A stretch of 5,378 bases of DNA from an uncultured Bacteroidota bacterium. GTDB lineage: Bacteria; Bacteroidota; Bacteroidia; B-17B0; Aurantibacillaceae. A program made the position numbers and the translations under genes. Shown piece by piece: positions 1 through 5,378 of this stretch. Every line of letters begins with the position of its first letter. Position 1 is the first letter of the stretch. The stretch is from positions 1 through 5,378 of the forward strand of contig CAIXZI010000491.1 of the NCBI GenBank assembly GCA_903923915.1, read 5' to 3'. Below the pieces are notes generated by a model. It was not told the DNA's origin. It did no database searches and saw nothing but the letters and a program-made list of their open reading frames with translations.

Positions 1-1236
1 AGCGTTTGAAATAGAATCACTATTATAGCGTACTAAAAAAACATCCTCTAAACCCAAATTATTATCTGTACAATAATTAGAGGGCATTCCTGCAAACCCC
101 TGCGTGCTTCCTAAGCCTATAACTTTTCCAGTTGTGGTTAATATACCGCTATACCCATAGTCGTTTAATTGCCCGCCAGAATGACGAATATAATTACCTT
201 GCCAATAGCCATCATTCTTAAATCCCATAAAAAAAATGTTTGTTCCGCCATTACCACCTATGGCATAACCGATAGCGCATATGTTTCCATAACTTATATT
301 TACTATTTTTGTAAAGGCTACTAAATAATTTGAGGTGTAATTCCCTAAATTATTCATATTTGTTATGCTTTTATTTTTAAATAGAGATGTATCATAACGT
401 TCGATTATACCGGTTGTAGCGTTACTATCAGGATGAAAATTAGATCCACAAACTGTAAATAACGTATCACTATAAGGTGTAATTCCATTTAAAACTTCTT
501 GCTGATGATACCCATAAGAAAGAAAAGTTTCTTGTAATTTATTTCCGTTCATATCTAATTTTACAATCCATCCATCGCTGGCAGTATCTGCTGGATGTGA
601 GGCATTACTACCCACTGCGTAAATTTTATTGTTAATTGTGCAAACACTATTAAAAACTTCGTCTTGCATGCCGCCATAATGTTTTGTCCATAGGGTATCA
701 CCATTTTTATTTAAGCGCATTAAATAGGCATCAGCACTTCCGTCAGTAGTTGCGTAGGTTTGGCCACATAGTATAAAACCGCTGTCGGGTAGGGCACAGC
801 TTCCATAAATAAAACTCCAACTACCTGCATCTACCGTTTTTTGCCAAAGTAAATTTCCGGTTTTATCTGTTTTAAAATAATAGGCCGAGTAATTATTGGT
901 GAATGAATTACTGTATCCGGCAACAAAAAATCCGCTATCGGGTGTAAGCTCTACCGCATAAGCCCAATCGTTTTGAGAACCACCTTGTACCGAACTCCAA
1001 ATATGATTACCTAAGGCATCTGTTTTTATGAGATAAACAGATGTGTTGCCTTGCCCAAAGCTGCTGGTGGTGCCTACTACAACATATCCTTTATCCATCG
1101 TTTCTTTTATATCACGGGCTTCATCTTTGTTGGTTCCTCCGTATGTATAAAAAAACTCGGTATCGGCGGGCATTTTATGTAATTGTGCTTGTGCGCTAAC
1201 AGTAAAAAAAATAAGTATATAAAGTAGTTTTTGCAT
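1..1236 (-). CDS. Secreted repeat beta-propeller protein (SBBP/delta-60-like), C-terminus beyond window
   Basis: The frame is open for 412 codons from the ATG at 1236 to the window edge, with no stop, so the 3' end is missing. The N-terminus is a signal peptide (MQKLLYILIFFTVSAQAQ, cleavage probably after Ala15 or Ala17). The mature part is a tandem array of roughly 51-residue blades. Each has a Gly-Gly-x-x-x-Asp-Glu-like opening (33-39, 85-90, 188-193), a Gly-(Tyr/Phe)-x-x-x-Gly strand (50-55, 102-107, 153-158) and a closing (I/F/M)-K/R-(T/L)-(D/N)-x-x-Gly-(N/D)-x-x-Trp motif, with Trp at 80, 131 and 183. A fourth blade is clear near 221-233 (DGWIVKLDMNGN). Later blades, to 412, are more degenerate. 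Such propellers are common in exported Bacteroidota proteins, often ahead of a type IX sorting domain, but that region is not visible here. The start lies 3 bases after the upstream gene's stop, so it is the third gene of an operon. Its ligand or activity is unknown. Confidence 0.85.
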   Translation of the reverse strand, partial: MQKLLYILIFFTVSAQAQLHKMPADTEFFYTYGGTNKDEARDIKETMDKGYVVVGTTSSFGQGNTSVYLIKTDALGNHIWSSVQGGSQNDWAYAVELTPDSGFFVAGYSNSFTNNYSAYYFKTDKTGNLLWQKTVDAGSWSFIYGSCALPDSGFILCGQTYATTDGSADAYLMRLNKNGDTLWTKHYGGMQDEVFNSVCTINNKIYAVGSNASHPADTASDGWIVKLDMNGNKLQETFLSYGYHQQEVLNGITPYSDTLFTVCGSNFHPDSNATTGIIERYDTSLFKNKSITNMNNLGNYTSNYLVAFTKIVNISYGNICAIGYAIGGNGGTNIFFMGFKNDGYWQGNYIRHSGGQLNDYGYSGILTTTGKVIGLGSTQGFAGMPSNYCTDNNLGLEDVFLVRYNSDSISNA

Positions 1237-1239
1237 GGC

Positions 1240-2490
1240 TTATATTTTTTTACTTAAACTAAAAAACAACCCTTGTCCTAATGATTGTTTGGGTAATACA
1301 TAGCCTTGTATGGCGTTGCTACCCAAACGTATAAAAATTGTTTTTATTTTATATTCTACGTTTACGCCGCCGCTTAATTTACCATAGCCTCCATATCCAA
1401 TATGGGCTGTTGCTGTAAAATTTTTATTGATTTTAAATTGCCCTTCGGCATATAAATAAGGCTTGTAATTTCCATTAAAAAAATACCTAAAACCGTTATT
1501 AAGCGCAAATACTTTACTAAAATTTATGGTATGTAAAATAAATAACGACATTGGTAAATTGGTTGATACACTTTGTTTACCGTGCTGAGTAAGTTTTTTT
1601 ATAAGAGAATCTTTAGTAAGATTTTTTACCGAAGCATCGTTTAACTGAAATACGTTATTTACAGTAACACCTTTAAAAATATAGCTGGTATCGGCATTGT
1701 AGTTTACCGTATTAGAATTCCATTTTATAAAGCCTAAATTATTTACTGATACAAAGAATTTGCTCGGCCCTAGTTTTGATGTATATGGCATATCAGCAAA
1801 AAATTCGGCCGACATACCATTGCCGTTAAAGTTAGCAATGCCGTTTTTTCCTTTAGTGGTATCGCTCATGATAACCGATGAGCCATGCATATTGAAATCT
1901 ATAAGCGAAGCATCCGAAGCGGTGTAAATAGATGCCGCCCCTGTGTTTATTTGCAAAAGCGATTGTCCTTTAAGATATGAAAGAGAAAAACCAAGCTTGG
2001 CCGTTGTATCAATATTATCCCATATAAGCCCCAATTTTATTTCCTGGTATTTAAAATGATTTATGTTGGTATTACCAATATTGGCTGTTTTACCTTCAAA
2101 CATTTTGTTACCATAAAAACCTAAATTAAATACATCATCACTAAAAGAGGCATTAACTAATTCTACTTGTTTTAAGCCCGCTACAAAACGGTATTTACTA
2201 TTTTTTGCGCCAAAAAAAGCTGTAGCACCTGCAAAATAGTTGCCTCCAATACGGTTTTTTGCCTGCAATCTTTTTTGCGAATGGGCTTTGGTGGCGCTAT
2301 CTATATGTCCGCCATAAATAAATTTATCAATAAAATCGTTTTGTATAGCGGTTGAATTTAGCTCGTACTCTGCATGTAAATTTATACTGGTGCCATATTT
2401 TACGTAGTATAAAAAGTCGTTATTAAACTGAGCTTTTAACACATTAATTCCAAGCACTAAGCCTGTTAAAAGTAAACGCTTAAACATCAT
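1240..2490 (-). CDS. DUF5723-like probable outer-membrane beta-barrel protein
   Basis: This 416-residue protein has a type I signal peptide: Lys4-Arg5, a hydrophobic stretch 6-18, and cleavage probably at LKA20|Q21. The rest is alternating hydrophobic/polar beta strands rich in Gly, Asn, Phe and Tyr, as in outer-membrane barrels. Segments that resemble the Bacteroidota DUF5723 family are the NLGFIKWN motif (251-258) followed by a Tyr/Asp/Thr-rich strand to an F-K-G turn (272-274), and the C-terminal run IGYGGYGKLSGGVNVEY (364-380) then RLGSNAIQGYVLP (388-400). The family call is from memory of its pattern, not a search. The last residue is Ile rather than the aromatic typical of barrels, though LFFSL lies just before it. 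The ATG at 2490 overlaps the upstream stop as ATGA. The second codon is also ATG (2487), and a start there would shorten the protein by one residue. Middle gene of the operon; probably a surface scaffold or a partner of its neighbours, by inference only. Confidence 0.75.
   Translation of the reverse strand: MMFKRLLLTGLVLGINVLKAQFNNDFLYYVKYGTSINLHAEYELNSTAIQNDFIDKFIYGGHIDSATKAHSQKRLQAKNRIGGNYFAGATAFFGAKNSKYRFVAGLKQVELVNASFSDDVFNLGFYGNKMFEGKTANIGNTNINHFKYQEIKLGLIWDNIDTTAKLGFSLSYLKGQSLLQINTGAASIYTASDASLIDFNMHGSSVIMSDTTKGKNGIANFNGNGMSAEFFADMPYTSKLGPSKFFVSVNNLGFIKWNSNTVNYNADTSYIFKGVTVNNVFQLNDASVKNLTKDSLIKKLTQHGKQSVSTNLPMSLFILHTINFSKVFALNNGFRYFFNGNYKPYLYAEGQFKINKNFTATAHIGYGGYGKLSGGVNVEYKIKTIFIRLGSNAIQGYVLPKQSLGQGLFFSLSKKI
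2487..2490 (-). other. ATGA stop/start overlap coupling lipoprotein and barrel genes
   Basis: The TGA stop of the lipoprotein gene (2489-2487) shares bases with the ATG of the barrel gene (2490-2488). This is the classic arrangement for translational re-initiation. The next junction is nearly as tight, with a TAA at 1242-1240, three bases, then the ATG at 1236. Together they support one polycistronic message for all three minus-strand genes. Confidence 0.85.
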
Positions 2491-4130
2491 TTTCCAACAG
2501 TATAATTTAAGTCGGCAGTAAGTAATAAATCAAGTGTATAATTGCTATAAAATTTTACCTGTGTTGGCTGATTGGCTGTATTAAATGTTGCCGAGTAGGC
2601 TACATACCTTGCTTTTTGTAAATTATTTATTTTTTGAGGTGTTAACGGTACATACAATTTACTTTTTAAAGCAGCTATAACTTTTCCATTGGCATCTAAA
2701 GCAGGTGCTTCAATAAGACTAGGGCTACTAAATAAATTATCTATAGGGTGTTTATTAGCATCTAACAAAACTGCATTTAAAAAAATGCTAAAAGGGTAGA
2801 GGTTGGTTGCTGTTAAAATAATGTTGCCTTTGTTTATGTTTTGTAGCTGACTAATACTGGATACGTTTAAACTAACCGTATCTGCCAACATTAAATTACT
2901 TGCGGCAAAATATAAAGGTATATCCATACTTAAGTTAGCGCTAAAAGCAGTGCCATAATAACCAAAATCGTTATTACCGCTTTGGTTACTGTTGCCACCT
3001 ATTGGAGGATTAATTTGTGCGTTAAGTTTGTAAGATATTTTATTGGGTAAATTGCCTATAAAATCTTTTACATTGCTATTGCTGTTATTAAGTGTTTTTA
3101 TGGTTGGGTAAACAGATATATTAACAACCGGGTTGTTAGGGCCATTATTATCGTGCCCTGCATTTACAATAATATTATTTAAAACCGATGTATTTAAATT
3201 TACCGTGCTTGGGTTGTAAGTGTTTATAGATGATAAATTACTAATGCTTGCCTTCATAGCAACGCCAAATTGGTTGCTTATATTAACGCTAACATTGGCA
3301 GAGTTTAAATTAAGTATGCCTTTTTTTATAGAGTTAAAGCCAACAAAAGAGGTGGTATCTGGCCCAACCGTAATGGTTTGGTTGCCGAAATAACCAACAG
3401 CGTATTGGGGTATTATGTCATGAAATGTAAATTGGGCATTAAACCCCTGTCCTGTATAAAGACGCCCCGATTGCGCATTAGATGCAATATGTAGTTCATC
3501 ATTCTCAACCGTAGTATTAAACCCATGATTTAATCCACTAAAATCAATAGTATAACCATTTAAATTAATAACTCCATTTAAAATACCAGGTTGTCCGCTT
3601 ATAGAATCGGCTTTTGGGATATAAAAAGACGTATCTAAAATGCTATTATTTTTAGTGGCAGACAATAATTGATAATGATAAACCAAAGGTTGATAGACAG
3701 TATTTTTCATTACAAAATTTATTTTGCCTTGCCTTATAACCGCCTTTTTAAGCTGAATACCATTGGGTAGATTATATATATTCTCGGCTGGATAGGTTCC
3801 AATAGGTATCTGCATGCCAGGCGTAATAGATGTAGTAGCAAAAGAATACGTAAATGCCACTGTAATTGTGGTATCGGGTATCTTTATCAAACTATCAAGT
3901 TGGTAGTTAATTAAGGTGCTTTCAAAAGATATTTTTAATGTGCTATCTGCATTGGCTTTAATAATAGTATCCGGAAACAAATTGGCCAAAGATAAACTGC
4001 CTGTTGCCAATGGGGCAACCAAATCGTCTTCCCAAGTGGTAGGGCTGCGTTTACAGAAACTAAAAAATAAAAGGCAAGGTATAAGAACCAAAAACCAAGA
4101 TTTAATAACTTTATTTTTTAATCTATGCAT
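2487..4130 (-). CDS. Probable surface lipoprotein, all-beta, uncharacterised Bacteroidota family
   Basis: The protein has 547 residues. Its start at 4130 is well fixed: an in-frame TAA lies at 4161-4163, with no ATG, GTG or TTG between. Basic residues (Arg3, Lys5, Lys7, Lys10) precede a hydrophobic core 12-25 and Cys26 followed by Lys-Arg, which reads as a lipoprotein signal peptide although Phe25 at -1 is atypical. Just after it, TTWEDDLVAPLATGSLSL (31-48), then a Leu-Phe-Pro-Asp-Thr segment (51-55) and a Leu-Asp-Ser...Ile-Pro-Asp-Thr-Thr segment (78-88), form a head I recall from unnamed Bacteroidota proteins. The body is beta strands rich in Asn, Ser and Thr, with low Cys and no catalytic motif visible. 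Three segments look alike (about 136-160, 271-302 and 436-466): a strand, Asn plus a turn, then a strand, like LEA14-type sandwiches. First gene of a three-gene unit, overlapping the barrel gene by 4 bases. No function can be assigned; a surface-exposed binding or structural role is a guess. Confidence 0.8.
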   Translation of the reverse strand: MHRLKNKVIKSWFLVLIPCLLFFSFCKRSPTTWEDDLVAPLATGSLSLANLFPDTIIKANADSTLKISFESTLINYQLDSLIKIPDTTITVAFTYSFATTSITPGMQIPIGTYPAENIYNLPNGIQLKKAVIRQGKINFVMKNTVYQPLVYHYQLLSATKNNSILDTSFYIPKADSISGQPGILNGVINLNGYTIDFSGLNHGFNTTVENDELHIASNAQSGRLYTGQGFNAQFTFHDIIPQYAVGYFGNQTITVGPDTTSFVGFNSIKKGILNLNSANVSVNISNQFGVAMKASISNLSSINTYNPSTVNLNTSVLNNIIVNAGHDNNGPNNPVVNISVYPTIKTLNNSNSNVKDFIGNLPNKISYKLNAQINPPIGGNSNQSGNNDFGYYGTAFSANLSMDIPLYFAASNLMLADTVSLNVSSISQLQNINKGNIILTATNLYPFSIFLNAVLLDANKHPIDNLFSSPSLIEAPALDANGKVIAALKSKLYVPLTPQKINNLQKARYVAYSATFNTANQPTQVKFYSNYTLDLLLTADLNYTVGK

Positions 4131-4135
4131 TGCAA

Positions 4136-4143
4136 CAAATATA
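4136..4143 (-). promoter_or_regulatory. Candidate Bacteroidota -7 element (TATATTTG) for the minus-strand operon
   Basis: Read on the minus strand this is TATATTTG, a perfect match to the Bacteroidota sigma-ABfr -7 consensus TAnnTTTG. The -33 position is weak: TGG at 4169-4167 stands where TTG is expected, 23 bases upstream. The element ends 5 bases before the ATG at 4130. If it works as in known promoters, transcription would begin within about 1-3 bases of the start codon. Such an octamer can arise by chance in AT-rich DNA. Confidence 0.5.
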
Positions 4144-4153
4144 GTTTTTATTT

Positions 4154-4169
4154 TGGCATTTTAATGCCA
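4154..4169. repeat. Perfect inverted repeat with 7-base arms, possible operator
   Basis: The arms TGGCATT (4154-4160) and AATGCCA (4163-4169) are exact reverse complements around a 2-base centre. The site lies immediately upstream of the minus-strand -7 candidate, in its spacer, where a bound dimeric regulator would block polymerase. The short arms, tiny loop and lack of a T-tract after a GC-rich stem argue against a terminator. Regulator unknown. Confidence 0.4.
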
Positions 4170-4248
4170 CATATTACTTGGGTTAAGATGGTATCTGTTA
4201 ATGCGTATTTAGCATTAATATTAAAAAACATTCAATATTTTTTAAACA

Positions 4249-4282
4249 TTGTAAAACAATTGTTTTTTAATTCTTACTTTTA
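4249..4282 (+). promoter_or_regulatory. Candidate promoter for the TPR-PD40 gene (TTG, 23-base spacer, TACTTTTA)
   Basis: TTG at 4249-4251 is followed after 23 bases by TACTTTTA at 4275-4282, which matches the Bacteroidota TAnnTTTG element at all positions but the last. The spacer is at the long end of the usual range. A start near 4286-4289 would give a leader of about 17-20 bases before the ATG at 4306, a normal length. A second TTG at 4260-4262 is too close (12 bases) to serve as the -33 box. Confidence 0.4.
4253..4266. repeat. Perfect 14-bp palindrome AAAACAATTGTTTT, possible operator
   Basis: This gapless palindrome falls within the spacer of the plus-strand promoter candidate. Its central CAATTG is unambiguous, but the A and T flanks add little information in such AT-rich DNA, so chance is a real alternative. 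It resembles no operator I can name. Confidence 0.3.
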
Positions 4283-4305
4283 GTCTTTCAAATCAAATTT
4301 AAATT

Positions 4306-5378
4306 ATGAAGAAACTAATATTCGTTTTATTCTTAGCCGTTATTTCTACTTCGTTTTATGCACATAGCATACTTACCGATGATGAACAACTTAGTGTAAA
4401 GGCAAAAGCAAAAGCCGAGTTGGCAAAACAAAAAATGTATGGCGGTAAAATACGCGAAGCATTGGTTATGTTTAAAGAAATACTTACCGAAAGTCCTAAA
4501 AATGGTACAATATTATATTTAGCAGCTGATTGCAGTTATAAATTGGGCGAAAAAGAGGAGGCACTTAAATACCTTGAAATAGGTAAAACAGTTGCTAGTG
4601 TTAAGCCACAAAATTTTTATTTATTGGGCGTAATTTATTTAAGCAATAATAAAGTAGATGAGGCATTAACTGAGTTTACGCGCTATAAAACTATTGCAAC
4701 AGCATCAGATGTAAAAGATAATAATCCGGATGTTTATATTAGCCAGTGTAACAATGCTAAAAAATTTGAAGCAAGTCCTGTTATGGTAAAAATAGAAAAC
4801 CTTGGCCAAACCGTAAATTCTAAATTTGAGGATAAAGGGCCTGCTATTACTGCCGATGGCAAGAAATTATTTTTCAATTCTCGTCGCCCGGCAAATGAAG
4901 AATCAGTAAAAGATATTGAAGGTGATGGCAAATATTTTGAGAATATTTATTTTACAACCTGGGATAGTGCTAAACAACAATGGGTTGAGGCCGATGAAAT
5001 TCCGGGACAGATTAACCAAAAAACATCGCACGTTGCTTGCACAGGTATTTCGGCAGATGGAAAGCAAATATTTATTTATAAAAATGATATGACTGATGCT
5101 GAATCAAGAGGTGGAGATGTATTTGTATCAAAAGTATCAAACAATAAATGGAGAACACCCGAGCCATTTGGTAAACCTATTAACACAAGCTATTGGGAGG
5201 GTGGAGCTTGTATATCACCTGATGGAAAAACACTTTATTTTACTTCAGAAAGAAAAGGTGGTTTTGGTAATAGCGATATTTGGATGTCGGTTCGTAAAAC
5301 AAAAACCGAGTGGGATACTCCAATAAATTTGGGTGCAGAAATTAATTCGCCATATGATGAAGCGGGTTTGTTTTTAGC
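4306..5378 (+). CDS. TPR and PD40 beta-propeller envelope protein, probably OmpA-family; C-terminus beyond window
   Basis: The frame is open for 357 codons to the right edge, so the 3' part is missing. The ATG at 4306 is the first start after an in-frame TAA at 4300-4302. There is no Shine-Dalgarno, as usual in Bacteroidota, only A/T-rich sequence. Residues 1-19 (MKKLIFVLFLAVISTSFYA) are a signal peptide. About three TPR units follow, at roughly 35-66, 67-98 and 101-132, with a further helix to about 155. Then come PD40 (WD40-like) propeller blades with motifs ADGKKLFFNS (183-192), ADGKQIFIYK (250-259) and PDGKTLYFTS (305-314), each preceded by an Asn-rich strand, and a fourth starting at INSPYDEAGLF (346-356). 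In this phylum TPR-PD40 proteins usually continue into a carboxypeptidase-regulatory-like fold and a peptidoglycan-binding OmpA domain, as in PorE of the type IX secretion system. Many paralogues share this layout, so no symbol is given. It is transcribed divergently from the lipoprotein operon. Confidence 0.85.
   Translation, partial: MKKLIFVLFLAVISTSFYAHSILTDDEQLSVKAKAKAELAKQKMYGGKIREALVMFKEILTESPKNGTILYLAADCSYKLGEKEEALKYLEIGKTVASVKPQNFYLLGVIYLSNNKVDEALTEFTRYKTIATASDVKDNNPDVYISQCNNAKKFEASPVMVKIENLGQTVNSKFEDKGPAITADGKKLFFNSRRPANEESVKDIEGDGKYFENIYFTTWDSAKQQWVEADEIPGQINQKTSHVACTGISADGKQIFIYKNDMTDAESRGGDVFVSKVSNNKWRTPEPFGKPINTSYWEGGACISPDGKTLYFTSERKGGFGNSDIWMSVRKTKTEWDTPINLGAEINSPYDEAGLFL

Larger units (their letters stand above)
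4131..4305. promoter_or_regulatory. Divergent intergenic region between the minus-strand operon and the TPR-PD40 gene
   Basis: These 175 bp separate two divergent starts and must hold both promoters. The region is very AT-rich and contains no supported gene; the short plus-strand frame reaching 4164 is antisense to the lipoprotein gene. It holds two perfect inverted repeats (4154-4169 and 4253-4266) and a promoter candidate in each direction. No riboswitch or terminator is evident. Confidence 0.7.

Noticed and set aside
1204..1211. A8 homopolymer in the propeller gene's signal-peptide region (another at 229-236) as a phase-variation switch
   Set aside because: Runs of eight A or T are expected in DNA this AT-rich, the frame is intact across both, and no promoter or repeat context supports switching.
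3916..4164. 82-residue open frame on the plus strand
   Set aside because: It is antisense to the start of the lipoprotein gene, has no domain or signal, and its C-terminus overlaps the promoter region. The lipoprotein frame has clear family-like features, so this is a shadow.
4154..4169. Inverted repeat as a transcription terminator
   Set aside because: No gene ends here, since both neighbours start here; the stem is short with a 2-base loop. An operator-type site fits better.
4734..4931. 65-residue open frame on the minus strand
   Set aside because: It lies wholly inside the TPR-PD40 gene on the opposite strand, across a well-formed PD40 motif, and has no supporting features.
5096..5326. 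76-residue open frame on the plus strand in another frame
   Set aside because: It overlaps the PD40 blades of the main gene, whose frame carries clear repeats; the alternative product is not recognisable.

Overview
The window looks like part of a Bacteroidota chromosome. It is AT-rich, intergenic space is short, starts lack a Shine-Dalgarno sequence, and a TAnnTTTG-type promoter element is present. All four proteins carry an export signal and are built from all-beta folds or TPR/PD40 folds typical of the envelope proteins of this phylum. TGA is used as a stop and TGG as Trp, so the genetic code is standard. The order and genus cannot be fixed from this window.

The left 4.1 kb is a tight three-gene unit on the minus strand, read from about 4130 down to 1. 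First is a 547-residue probable lipoprotein with an all-beta body (2487-4130). It overlaps by 4 bases (ATGA) a 416-residue DUF5723-like probable outer-membrane beta-barrel protein (1240-2490). Three bases later comes a secreted beta-propeller protein (1236 to 1) that runs off the left edge after 412 codons. The spacing implies one transcript with coupled translation, and the set looks like a cell-surface module: surface lipoprotein, barrel, exported propeller. None of the three has a function I can name.

A 175-bp divergent intergenic region (4131-4305) follows. It contains a perfect TAnnTTTG match on the minus strand only 5 bases from the lipoprotein ATG, which suggests a leaderless or nearly leaderless transcript. 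It also has a weaker promoter candidate for the plus-strand gene and two perfect inverted repeats, one inside the spacer of each candidate promoter.

The right 1.07 kb is the 5' part of a plus-strand gene (4306 to past 5378) encoding an exported TPR plus PD40 beta-propeller protein. This is the front end of the TPR-PD40-(CRD)-OmpA architecture common in Bacteroidota and known from PorE of the type IX secretion system. Its C-terminal part lies outside the window. I saw no RNA genes, mobile elements, CRISPR arrays or terminators.
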